The notes under the pieces: generated by a model
Told to the model about the DNA's origin: nothing
What the model saw: only the letters and a program-made list of their open reading frames with translations
The model's database searches: none
Program-made: the position numbers and the translations under genes
Source of the DNA: Hemicentrotus pulcherrimus
Taxonomy: Eukaryota > Echinodermata > Echinoidea > Camarodonta > Strongylocentrotidae
Length of the DNA: 64,000 bases
Assembly (NCBI GenBank): GCA_003118195.1
Contig: BEXV01000183.1
Coordinates: 213,145-277,144, forward strand
Direction: 5' to 3'
Shown: in pieces, positions 12,263 to 24,569 of the stretch
How the letters are laid out: every line of letters starts with the position of its first letter
Position numbering within the stretch: position 1 is the first letter of the stretch

Positions 12263-13411
12263 TGAGAGGATAAAGATGATGATGATGAAAGGCAGTGTCT
12301 GATATGAGACATGTACAATGAGGATCGAGAGGAGAGAGGAGGAGAAATCCATATGCCGGTAAAAAAACACCAAATCCTTTATATAGATTGAAATGAGAGG
12401 GCAATATTAGCAAAATGTCCATCATAATTGTAACCATTAGTAATATCTTTCAGTTTATGTGATCTAACAAGTGAATTTCCTGATCTTAATTTCTGTAAGT
12501 GGCCCCCTCCCCCTTTTTCCTGTCATTTCTTGAAACAGATTCATTGATTTGTCATCCCCAATTAACTCTGGAAATGGATCAAAATTCAGAAAGAGTAGCA
12601 GCTGAATGTTTTTGTTCTTCATTCGATGATTTCGTTCAATAATTTCCTTTTCAGAAGTTCAATTTTTGATGGAAATAGAACATATAGTCATTATTAACAT
12701 GTGTAGGGGTGGCATGATGATTTTTTTTAATTGTTTTTTTAATTGGGTACTCAAAAATAACATAAAAGCCAACTGGCTATTTACAATCATGTACAGGAAT
12801 GTGAAATGACAAAAACATCATATAGTCCATACAACTCAAATATAATTTTTATTAAATGGAGGCTTAACTTGCTTGGGGTAGCATGATGTTACCATGGCAC
12901 ATTACCTTTGAGAGTGACATTACATTACTAAATCCAGGCATTATATTAATGTAGTCGGTTCAGAGCCAGAAAGGTGTTAAATTCATATTAGAAGTATATG
13001 AGTTGATGCCCTTCTTGCCCCAAAGAGACAATATTTCCCCATTAGAGAATGAACATGATTAAAAGCGAATATATCGAGCAGTTCCTGTAAGAAAATTTCT
13101 ATGTAGTATCTGGAGCATGAAAACCGATAAAATTCATGCAAATAGAAACTTCAAAGCGCACCCAAAATGTGTTTGAATACCAGGAAATATATTGATTTAG
13201 TGGGAAAAAATTGTTGTAAAATATGAGCTGAAGTCTTCCAGAAGAGCATGGTACACATATAATAAGTTGGGTATTAGAGTACACACAGCTGTTTCTTCAT
13301 TTGTTTTGTTGAATGGGTTTATAATGATAGATTTATTGGTTTTGCATTAAAAAATTGAACATTGAAAAGAAATCATCATTTTATTAAAATTCAGTAGATG
13401 GTTCTGATCCA

Positions 13412-13720
13412 GTGGGTCAATTTATTGATATACCTGTATATGATTTCATGGAAAGTTTGAAATGGGATATGCTCATCATTGGTTTCTACCTGCATCCTCA
13501 GCCTGCGGTTCTGTTAACGTGTCGTGCACATCCTCAGTCGTCTGATCACATTCTAGGTAACATTGGCATAGAGTCAAACCCTGGCCCTTGGTGCGTAAGA
13601 GGGGATTAGTCGAAGGGGAAATTGCTGCAGCCACTGTTCTAAATGAACAGAAAAATGGGAAAATCCTTGTTGCCATCAGGATGGGACTGAAGATAATGAA
13701 CAGTTGTCGAGCACACATTT
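13412..13720 (+). pseudogene. Probable LINE relic with a 2A-like NPGP motif
   Basis: A short frame (13412-13609) contains HILGNIGIESNPGPWCVRGD followed by a stop. E-x-N-P-G-P preceded by G-I matches the ribosome-skipping 2A consensus D-x-E-x-N-P-G-P, except that the Asp is Gly here. Motifs of this kind occur at the N-terminus of some non-LTR retrotransposon ORFs in echinoderms and other marine invertebrates. The frame breaks just after the motif, although another frame stays open to about 13732. No reverse-transcriptase motif is seen nearby, so at most a 5' fragment is present. The rest of the frame is not recognisable. Confidence 0.4.
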
Positions 13721-13905
13721 ACGTAATATATAATGTAGGTCACTGTTGAAAATAGAAAAGAAGGTTCCGGAGGCAATCAATGTAGCTCTAATGTGACCCA
13801 TTTTGGCGGTTTTGAATGGACGACTCGTAGGCTTTGCTTGTGGTACATTAGAATTGCATGCATTTTTAGGATTCATTTGTAAATGATAACAGGAAAAGCA
13901 AAGGA

Positions 13906-13922
13906 GGGAGGGAGGGAGGGGG
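13906..13922 (+). other. G-quadruplex-forming motif
   Basis: GGGAGGGAGGGAGGGGG has four G-runs of three or more separated by single A bases, an ideal short-loop G4 pattern on the plus strand. Confidence 0.7.
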
Positions 13923-15651
13923 TGCAGGACGAGGTGAGTAGAAAGTCACCACTTGATTGATGCATACAAATGCACAGTTAACAAATAAATTATTCATACC
14001 CATAACCAAGTTTTGTTACTATTCAAGTATGTGAAAAAATGATTTGTTCTGACTTACATTTCTTGAGAATGTGACATATCAAAGCTTACATGTAAACGTA
14101 TTCAACTAGTGCACTTTTATTCTTTCATTCTTGAGTTTTGAAAAAAGGGGGGAAAAAAAAAAATCAAATTTACAAGGGGTATGAACAATTTAGTTATTAA
14201 CCGTTTATAAATGAAACATAATGAATTCTAGTTTATATGAAATAAGTCAATGATATGTAAATTGCAAAGTTATAAAAATATACTTTTCTCAAAGTAAATC
14301 TCTTTTTTAAAGCAAATTTGTTACAGGATAATGTAGGTACTTATGTCTTACCTTTTGAAAGTAAACATTTAGTAAATTTAGGTGAAGATGTAACATGAGG
14401 TTACAAATTTTTATGGACATCATTTCATCAAATTTGGGAATTCTTGATTTCATGTCTTGTACTCACAATAACTATAAAACAGATGTTAATATGTTCAGAG
14501 AGCACATTATGAGTGATGTAAAATACTCTTTAAATAGAAATGTGATTTAAAAAAAAAGATTAATAGTAATCTAGGTTTATATTCATAATCATCTGGATCG
14601 AAGATTATGAGTTTCTATGGACTTCCTTTGAAAGGTAATGCTTTATTTAATCCAGAAAAATTTGTTTTAGTTCTTGGCCACATAGATCTCTGAATACAAG
14701 AAAAACTATCACCCACACTCTCCCAGGATTCTAGAGCATTTTTTATCTTATGATACTGTAAAACTGAATTGAAATATCGAGCATTAGACAAAAAAGTGGG
14801 TCATTGCACGGTATGTTACAATGAAAACGATTAATGCAATCAAGATAGTTGTCTTTCCCGTCTTTGGAATGCTACTCCACGTGTTGACATATTTCTACAT
14901 TACCTGTGCGAGTCTATAAATGTATAACTGGCCTTTACAGGAAATTTAATTAGGAATGATAACTGCCCAAGGCCCTTCACACTTGCAATCTCTTTAATTC
15001 TGAAAGGAAAAGAGATAAGTGCGAGTCTGTGGGCTGTGTAAGGGACTCCCAGTATCTTGTGGTTCCTAGTCTTGGTCTGTCCCTAAAGGCTGTTCCACAT
15101 TTAGGCCTATATATCCTACCTGTGAAGGAACTGGAGATCTCAAGTTTAATTCAAGGCAAGCTTGTAACCCACTCAGGAGTACCATTATACTTTAGATTAT
15201 AAAGTAATATTATACGCTGTAAAAAAATGTTGGCCAAATAATTGTCTAACATGAGGGTGTATTTGTCCAATCAATTTGTAAGGTCAGTATAAGCCCAACT
15301 TTGGGTAATTTTTGCTCAATTGATTGATGTCTGGACCCGAAGTTTGTTCCACCTAATATGTAAAATATCCCAAGTATAACATATGAATTGTATCTGTAAT
15401 AACAACAATACGGCCATTCATGAAGTGGATGCGCTGTATACTTTATAACAGCATAAGGGGAAAAACCGTAAAGCAATTAGGGCAAGTTAGAAAATGAAAA
15501 CTAATTTTCATAACAAGGTGGTAGATATATATAGTTTGAGAGGTGGCATACCCTTAGGTGCAAATCAATAATAATGATATGACATTCATGTATATTGCTT
15601 ATCATTATGAACATCTCTGTGCTTCCAAAAGACTTCAGAAATTATTACCAT

Positions 15652-15842
15652 GGCTGATTTAGCTTAGGTGTGCTCAGTGCATTTAAGGAATAGATACACA
15701 AAGTACTACACCTAGGTCAAGTGTGGCAAATGGGGATGAATGTCTTGCCAAATGATGCTAGCTAGTGCTGCAGCAGGGATTTGAACCATGTACCTAATAA
15801 GGCTCACAGGTGGGAGACTTCTCCACAAGACCGCCATTGTTG
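15652..15842 (-). mobile_element. tRNA-derived SINE, minus strand
   Basis: Read on the minus strand the element has a tRNA-like head with a perfect B-box-type sequence GGTTCAAATCCC (plus-strand 15776-15787). A body follows in which CATTTGGCAAGACATTCATC and a CACTTGACCTAGGTG-like segment resemble the tRNA-unrelated part common in marine invertebrate SINEs (GGCAAGRCAYT...CACC...AGGTG). The head lacks a clean cloverleaf, so it is not a functional tRNA gene. Boundaries are approximate. Confidence 0.6.
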
Positions 15843-18030
15843 GTAGCTACTGCTGTGGGCTAATTTAGTCTGGACTTGATCGACCCTATTTGGCAGTGAT
15901 TATGAAAACAGTATTAGAGTACAGATATGACTGTAGTCCTTATAGATAGGAGGCATGGGCACTTCTTTATCAGGTATATCCTGGTGAATGTTTAGAAACC
16001 ACCTGTCTCTACTCTACTCCTTCCCAAATTAGAGAACACCCTTCCACTTTATAATCAGATTGTTATGGGGTGTCAATTATATCCAGGCTGGTAACTAACG
16101 GTATTAACCCTTTGGAGATGATTTCATTTCAAGCACGTGACATACAGTACATGTAGTTTCAGCAGGGAATTCTACATTTCCCAGGTTTCGGAAAGCCCCA
16201 AAATCTGTTGTCATATTTCAGTTAATAAATAGCTAGACTTTAGGAAGCACGATCATCATCATGTTTTCCTTTCAGTGAAAAAATAAAGAATTGAGAGAAG
16301 TTGTTGTTAAATTCTAATTATGTCGCTGTGCAGCAGACATCTAGTATGAGTCAATGCCTTTTTTGGCTCAACAGACTGCATGTTCCTATGAGCGGCTTTC
16401 ACTGAACTTTCAGAGATGAGCTCTATTACATGTAAGCGATTTCTGCTACAAAAATGGAAGGTTGATCTTCCTTTTGGAGATTAAACTTCATCTATATATC
16501 CCACTTTAGGATTATACCTGCTATGCATTACAAGTGGAAGGTAGATGACGTACAGTGTTCTTATGTGCAATTATGCCTTCGTAACAGGAAATGTTGATGG
16601 GCAGGAATCACACGTATAGTTCAATTACAAAGTGCTGTTATGTCAACAATGCCCTCACAGCAAGACCAGGGCACTTTTTTATAAATTGCAAATTTCCTTT
16701 AAAGCAAGTTAAAAAAAAATGATTGGAATGCATTGCAGTTGCACAATGTAGCTGTGTCAGAAATGGGCCTTTGCCAAAATGTTATTGTTCTGAGAAAATT
16801 GTCCATTGTGTATAAACATGAGGTAATTAAATTTATTTGTTATTGCTGTATGGGTATGGTGATGTTTGAAGAAAATTTAATGCCTAACTCATCAAATGAT
16901 TGTGGTAGAAATAAGACCTTTATTTTTAAGGATTTGAGTAAAAGACTAGTTCCACATCTCATTCTGATTTCTTTGTACATGGTAAAGTTTTGAATTTAAT
17001 CTTAGTTTATTAATTTGAACTTTAAAAAAGTATCTAAATATGTTTTTTGAGAAAATATTTGAGACCTGATTCCCATGAATGATGTAGTGAGTAAATTGAC
17101 AGGGTGACAAAAATGGACGACCATGCTGCAAGATTGCACATTGAACAAGCTTGCATAAATTAATGCAGATATTCGAGTGTTCACTGAAAAAGAATATTCA
17201 ATAAAAAAAATTCTGTATTCTGCTGGGTCAATAATTTGAGGAGTATGGTACCACAAGCTTCCAATGATATTAATCACATTACTGGAACTCTATTGTGGAT
17301 AGCAGAAGAACAGATGCAACATTGATCAGATCAGATAGTAAGAACAAGTGCTCACATTAAGAACAATCAGCCCTGGCCATGACATGTTCTTGTCTATACT
17401 TGATTGGCTTTCAACATTACATAACATAACAAACTTTACGGACTCTTCCAGGAAAAGAATTAAGGAAACTTCACTTCCTCTGTCTCTCTTGAAAGAATTG
17501 ATTTTAATTTGCTTGCCAAACATATTGCGGAAATAGAGGTACATGGCTTTTTGTTGACAATACTTCTCTACATTCTTGCCACAAAATGATACCCAGTGTA
17601 CTAAAAGAAACTTATACCAGCCTAGCTGGCAGTATCCAGAGTAATTATGTGCATATTATCTATGTCAATTGATTATGATCTTGACATTTTCTTTAACTTT
17701 GGTATGTCCCTTTTCATCTTAGTAGGTAGAAGGGAAGTTAACCTGATCCGCGGACTTGGTCAGGACCTGAAAGTTATTTTGAATACTATCAGCATATCTT
17801 GATCTGCCCTTGATGCAGACATCTTGTTTTTATCCATCTATCAGCATTTCTGTTATCTTTCATTATGTTCATTTTTTATCCATCTATAATTTCACTTTAT
17901 ATATTTACTCATGTTATTTTTTGTTTTTGTCTTTTTGTCTTTTATATTTGCTGGATCTATTGGTCTGGACTTTATCCGGAATCAATTTGCTATTGGCAGT
18001 AAATATGGTAGTGAAAATGGTGTTGAACTC

Positions 18031-18060
18031 TCCTATTTTGAAATCTCCTATTTTGAAATC
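18031..18060 (+). repeat. 15-bp tandem duplication
   Basis: TCCTATTTTGAAATC occurs twice in succession. Confidence 0.95.
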
Positions 18061-21000
18061 AACACCAACCAATAAGTTTCAGTCTCAAAGCACCAGTAAC
18101 TTCAGCCATAAAAGAAAAATCCAGAACCACAACACCCCACTTAATATCAATTTTTATCCACAGAGACATTTGGGTATTTTATCAATATTATCTGAAATCA
18201 TAACTTCACTCTTTCTCAAGTAATGTTAATAGCAACTGACCTTATGTCTTTCACAATTATTCCCCTCTGCCCTCAGCCATCCATCATCCAGACTGAAATA
18301 TTAGAACAAGAAAAGAAATGTTACCATCAATCATGTCTACCCTCAAGATTACCCTATCATATTTCATAACCATATACTGTTCTTTTTTTGTTGTATTTTA
18401 GAGATACAGCTATAGCACTCACTTGAATAATTGTGTCATGGTAGGTGCAATAGACTTTTGACTCCTCTACGAAAGTTCATCCAAAATGGACACACTCTTC
18501 TCTCTAGAGGCAAACTACTTTCATAACTCTTTTTTTGGTAATATTATAAATACTCACAACTTGAACTCGTGAATATTTTTGTCACAGTAAGAGTGATAGC
18601 ATTTAGACTTCCAAGCAAACCATCATCAAGAAAGGAAACAATTTTCTCTCCTTTTGCCAAGCACACTGGAATGCTGAGTTAGGGAACCCCCCTGAAATAG
18701 TTTAGGATTGAATGCCAACACCTTTAATCGGCATGCCACACCCAGAGCTTACAGATTATCTCATCAGGTTTCCATGGAAACTGATTGACACGGTGTCAGG
18801 GCACCCTCCTTGTTGATGGACAGATGCCATAATTTATTTTAATCAGTTGTTAGGCCATCAAATAAGAGAGTGTTTATGATGCTGCCTTCATTGAGCAATG
18901 GAGCATGAAGTCAACTATTTGATAGATCCAGGGTCCTTCTTCTGGGGGAAGCGGATACAAGTAAAACAAAACTTTGAAACCCCCTTTTTTTAATTACAAT
19001 GTAAAAGGTCATGTTCAGTTACCCTTTTTAGGTCAGTTTTTCTGCAAAAAAGAGGAGGAGATGGGGGAGGGGTGTTAGAGGCACATTTTTGGTATTTCAT
19101 GCTAGATTGGGTTTACTGGGGGACTCACACCCCAAGGCCCATGCAGTGCCAACCTGAACACAATACTTTATGGTTAAACTTTGCTCCTTAAGGCTTGCTT
19201 GGATCCTTGCCAGAGGTTTTTTCCAGTGCAAATCAATCTAGAGACATTAAATAAATAATCTATCACTAATTGAGATGGGATTCAACAGATGATATCTATA
19301 TTTGGGTCCATGCTGCAGCCAGCACTAATCGAAATAATTTATTTTTAGCCAAAATTTTATTGTAAAATTGCAAGGAAGTGTGCTGTTGTCACTTATGATG
19401 TCAACCAAATCAAATTGTCTTTTTCCTACTTTTAGTCTATGAGTAATTTGGCGTTATGAGCATAAACTAGATAGTGCTGTAGCTAATGGATGTAGGTGAG
19501 GACATCCCACCCCTCCCATTAAAAAAAAAGAGATGAACAAGAAAAGAGAGAAGATCAACCCATACCGACCCCTTACTCTAATATGGCCTTGTCCTTTTCA
19601 TCCACCTTTTATTTCTGATGTACCATGTACCCCAAGTGCCCTTCAGAGGGCTGACCCATGCCACACCACTGAAATGAAGAATCAACTAGTGTCACACAGC
19701 CCCCCCCATCCCATCTCCTCCTTCTCACTTACCTCATTTTCTTGATTTTTTAATTTAAAAATTGTTTAACTGACATGGATGGTGTGATCATTACAAAATC
19801 ATGACAACTAACAATTTTTCTTTTTTTGTTAAGTTATGTAATCATTTTTTTCAATTTATGTGGACATACAGGGATGTTACCTTTATACCACAGACAGTGC
19901 ATAAAAGTCACAAATTCACTGTAATGGGAACATACTCATTACAGACATGGAGTTTTACAATTTGTATCTATTCAACTGATATAATTATATTCTCAAAAGA
20001 AGCTAAGCATCCTAATTTCAGTTTGTATGTGATCACACATTGTGCCAGACTATAAGAATGGAGATATTACAATAGTAAAAGCAATTGATCTTGGCTCTCT
20101 GACAGAACAAGGGGGTACTTTGTTTGATAGATATTAGTTTAGAAGGAAACTGTAGATGTTTTATAAAGCTCAGTGAAACTAAAATTATTAGAATATTAGG
20201 CCAACTCATACTTCCTTCTTTATACTGTGGCTCTTTGTCAACTTCTGCTTTATTGAATTTATTAACTTTCCCATGCAACACATTTCTCTGTTAGCCCCTT
20301 GTTTTCCACTCAAATAATAACCTCATGCCATACTGTATTTCAGAAGATTATAGTTCCTCCTCAGGGTTTTAGTTTATCTTAAAATATCAAGTGTAAAACT
20401 ATTACTTACACATGATAAATGGGTTGCCCTTTAGCCTATTAAGACGGGAAACAGGTAATTAATAAACAAGGAATGTTGGATATACACAGAACAAAGCCAA
20501 TGATGATTGATTTTTGTTCAACAATTTTGTCAGCATTACTATAGTATTTGGGACTCAATTCGTTCAAGAGAAAGGTTTGCCATAATCTATGCAAGCTGTA
20601 TACATTACAAATATTCCAACTTAGGTGTTAGTTTAATTACTAGACTCTAGATTGTCTGTGATTCAGGCTAGAATTTAAACCTTGCATTTCCAACAAATTA
20701 CAAAATATTTATGAGAAATAATTTTGTGAAACAAATATTAAACAATAAGTTTGTTTTTACATATAGTTTATTGTAATAGAAATGGCGTTACAGGAGAACA
20801 TAGAGGAGGTTCGAAGAGCTCTGCATTCTGTTTAATAAAAAAAAGCCCTCATTAATGGATAATTTGTTACAGCAATGACATTGTTTTTGTAATTGGTTTA
20901 TAATTCATAAGGTAATTGATTGTATTGAATATTTATTATCCTGCAATGTTCCATGGTATAAAACTTTACATTCACAGATTGAACATTTTGGATCTATTGT

Positions 21001-22281
21001 CTCTCTTTTTCCATTTCATATTTTGATTTCATACTTCTACTTTTTGTGGCCTTCATAATAATTCCTACTGTAATACAATAGAAGGATTAAATATCAAATA
21101 AATATTGTAACTGCCTAAGCTGTAAATATGATATTACTTAATCTCGCTGCTTTTGAGATGACAAAAGCTTGCAGATGTTTGCACTCTGAAAGCCGCTGAG
21201 AAGAAGAAAAAAATGGAAATATGACAGCTTAATCACAATTACATGACAAATTACAGTCTTCCCTCTGAAAACAAATATTCTTTTTTTTTGTGATTCACTT
21301 CTCAAAGCTTTGGCTCATAATTTTCGTCCTAAGAGGAACTTCTGTTAATCACCATACATCAGTGGCCTGCTTGATTGTTTGCGGCATCGTCATGGTGACT
21401 GATAGTCACTTGTATCTGTAAAGAGGGCTGTCTTTAATTTGTTTGTGATTCACAACAAAGCTTCCGTGTCACTTCTGGGTTGCATGCGTGAGACGAAACT
21501 GCCCGGAAGGTTGCGCGGAAGGTCACCTCTAACCATACTCGTACCCTTCATACCCCTCTTCACTTCCCTTCTTCCAAGAGAAGTGGGATTTAATAATGTC
21601 ATGCTTACTACTCATGATCATCATGGTACCTAGTGGAAAGCCATAGAGCATGCTTGGGCCACCAATAATGCAGGGGTGAAGATTTTGTATGTATGGTTAT
21701 TAACAGAAGAGTCAAATAAAAAAAAGGCTTTAACAGGCAAAAAGTAAAAAAATAAGAAATAGGTGAATTGGGAAGAAAGTGATGAAAATATGCATGTTTG
21801 CTATTGTTGGAATGCTGATGACATAAGGAATGCAATATATTGATTGACAAAAATTTGCATGTGTTGTTAAATTATTGTTAGACTTAGAAAGATCAATAGT
21901 GTAAGCAGAGGAACCCGGAAGCGGTGATATTCTCGTTCGTTACGTAGTGTTTGTGACGTATGTCCGTGGACTGTTCCTAAACCCGGAAGTACAACGTATT
22001 ATTTCAATGTATATACGTACACAAACATGTGTCATTTGTTTAGTAGATTTTGCAATTTTTGTGATATTTAATGAAATGTTTTATCGAATTTACAATAAAT
22101 TAATAAACATTCTTTCAATTACATGAGCATTGGTTACTTCCCGATGTTTGGTTTCCTTGAAATATTGACGTTTGGTACTGTAAAATTGATCGTCTTGCAG
22201 ATCCTGACACACCGGCTTCGCCTAGTGTTGTTTTGATAATTAGCGTAACTTGAATTTCGCGGCACGGGGAAAACTCGCGAT

Positions 22282-22356
22282 AGCTCAGCTCAGCCGTTCG
22301 TATAGTGCAGTACTGTTCACCGCAGTACACTGCGCTACGAATGGCTGAGCTGAGCT
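22282..22356. other. Near-perfect 34-bp-arm hairpin
   Basis: AGCTCAGCTCAGCC at 22282 pairs perfectly with GGCTGAGCTGAGCT ending at 22356. Pairing continues with G-U pairs and 2-base bulges up to a loop around TTCACCG. The length of about 75 bases and the small loop are like a microRNA precursor, but a palindromic transposon relic or cruciform is equally possible. Confidence 0.45.
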
Positions 22357-22674
22357 GCAATTGCAGCGTGACATCTTTTGGAGATAAAGTTGTTTTCATC
22401 GGGTTTTAAATTAGCTGAAACGTCTGTCATTCCAACAAATTAAGCAAGGAGACCGCGATCAGAATGTAGCTGAGCTAAAACGGTTGTATTACTCGGCTTA
22501 CTGGTCTAGATGAAATGTCTGCTGATCGAGAAAAAAAACTCAGGAAAGAGACGGCGCGGTAGTGCGGTGCTTTCTATTCGCCGTGAATGTTGAATCGACG
22601 ATACAACAGGGACGGATCGTCGGGGTAGGACGAAGAAACATCCCCTTTTCCCCATCAAATACTAATTCTTCATA

Positions 22675-22863
22675 TTATAATTTCAACTGGCCAGCCAGAT
22701 GCTCAGAGAAGTCGAGCAACCTAGAAAAGTCAAAATTGTAATTACTCCCTTCGCATATTTTGATATAGCCCAACCCGCTGTTTGAATGTTCCCCCTCTAT
22801 GCACCCGCCGAAGCTCCGCGTCGGAGCTTCCTGGAGTAGCTGCAGCTTGAACTCCCGCATCAC
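22675..22863 (-). CDS. Possible small protein or first exon on minus strand, unknown function
   Basis: On the minus strand an ATG near 22860 opens about 61 codons beginning MREFKLQLLQEAPTRSF and ending HLAGQLKL before a TAA. It lies in the CpG-rich patch and has more balanced codon use than the AT-rich surroundings. No family is recognised and no signal peptide or membrane segment is seen. It could be a microprotein, part of a 5' exon of an unannotated minus-strand gene, or an accident of higher GC content. A GAAGCTCCG...CGGAGCTTC inverted repeat lies within it. Confidence 0.15.
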   Translation of the reverse strand: MMREFKLQLLQEAPTRSFGGCIEGEHSNSGLGYIKICEGSNYNFDFSRLLDFSEHLAGQLKL

Positions 22864-22900
22864 GATTCGATCAGCGTTTTCATTTTCGTCGTCTTAAATT

Positions 22901-24528
22901 CGCCCAATTCACCATCATCTACACTTATATACCATCATCACTGCTACTAACTTCTTCTTCATCATACTCCAAGATCATTTCAGGTTAATCTGAGCTATTT
23001 TCTGTCCTTTTTATTGATGATTAATATCCCTATATAATGTCTATACTTTCACTCTGATATACACCCTGCAGTGTTATCTGATTGCGAATAGAATGCGCGC
23101 GGTGACCGTGGAACTACGTCACATGCCCAAACCACCTAATGGTATCGTAGATGAAATTCTCTCAGAAAAACTTGATTCTCGTAACTTCATTCCATCATAA
23201 CTCCTTCCCCTTATGTTTATTGACAATGAACCTGTGAACAAAAATGAAGAACTGAAAATAACCTTTCTAATGATACCTAATTCAATATGAATGGAAATCA
23301 CCGTTAACATTTTCAGGTGTCTTTAGGGGTGAATATTTTGTGGGTGTATTCACTAAAAAGTAAAGATATACCGGGTATGCTAGATGGGGTTTAAAAGTGG
23401 CCAAATGTAGTCCTTGTGTAGTCCTTGTGCCTACTTGGATTTGCCACTGAAGAGTGCAATGATTGCTATTGTGATTTAATTAGCCATGAGGGGCCCCCAC
23501 CTTTTTTTGTTAAAATTAAAGCCTTTAGGGCTGGGATTTGTAGCATGTAGTCACTATATCCTGGATAGCGTAACTACTTGCCTACATGAAAACTATGTCT
23601 CATTCTTTGCAGGACATTTAGGGGGCGGGTTGAAATCTGCATGCCTGTACATTTGTAGTGATACCCCTTTCTGTGGTTTTATATTCTTGAGTCTAATACA
23701 ACTTTTGTCATCTTTTTATTTTGTTTAAACAATTGTAACAATTGGTCCCTGTGTGGTATGGGAGCTGCCCTATCATTTATAATTAACTTTCCTTCTCCTT
23801 CTCTATAGATATATATTTTTTTCCTCTGTTTCTTTCTTTTTCCATTGTAGACATGGTCCATCTCCTGCTACATGACTGAATACAGTGAATACAAGCATTT
23901 TTTTCCTACTTCAATAATGCTATAATATATTTTAACATAAAGTCAGAAAAAAGTTGTTAACTGCCTTGATGGTGATGAATGATGATGCTGGATAAATAAA
24001 TAGAGCTTGTAATTCAATCCCAAAGATATAAAGAGGAACTCTTCAATTACAGAATTATGTACGCTTGCACATGAAGCGCATTAAAAGTTCATCGCTTCTA
24101 GTCGAATATTGACGGCTGCCTCTGGGATGGGGGTGTGGCAGACAACCTCTTATTAACATTAATGTTGAATTCTGTGAGCAGGCATTCTCTGCATGCTGTC
24201 ATCAAGTGAATATACGACTCAATTAGTGATCAAGTCCTACATCGGAGACATGCTTGTGGGATTTGAAATGTAGGAATAGTATACATTCTGCGGTTATTTC
24301 GGTTGTCAGCAGACGGCTAACAAGCAAAGAGGAAATCTAAAAATGATTCTGTGATGGCTAGAAAAATAGATCAGCTGATAGTGTGAGAGACAGCAAGGGA
24401 GAGAGATACAGAGTGAGACAGAGAGACCGAGAAAGACAGAGAGACAGAGAGAGGAGGGGTTAGAGACAGAGACAGAAAGAGAGAGAGAGACAGAGAGAGG
24501 AGGGTGATAGAGACAGAAAGAGACAGAG

Positions 24529-24569
<41 letters not shown>

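Larger units (their letters stand above)
11441..21904. other. Long stretch without a recognised gene
   Basis: Contents identified are the compound microsatellite at 12191, the 2A-bearing relic at 13412, the G4 motif and the SINE at 15652. The longest frame (17810-18223) translates to a hydrophobic, low-complexity product with no donor in suitable position and is judged chance. The segment 18700-18930 has less biased composition and could be a conserved non-coding element. Confidence 0.55.
21905..22900. promoter_or_regulatory. CpG-rich patch, possible promoter
   Basis: GC and CpG density rise sharply against the AT-rich background. Two CCGGAAG ETS-type sites (21915 and 21983) flank a TGACGTA CRE-like half site at 21954, a combination seen in housekeeping promoters. 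The strand is unknown: it could drive a distal FGD transcript to the right or a minus-strand gene. No TATA box or first exon is certain. Confidence 0.4.

Noticed and set aside
15776..15842. tRNA gene on minus strand
   Set aside because: The B box is good but no acceptor stem or anticodon arm can be formed; the downstream body marks it as a SINE.
17810..18223. 137-codon open frame on plus strand
   Set aside because: The product is hydrophobic and low complexity, typical of T-rich DNA, with no homology recognised and no supporting splice context.
23486..23728. 80-codon plus-strand frame
   Set aside because: No family resemblance, and no donor in usable position; judged chance.
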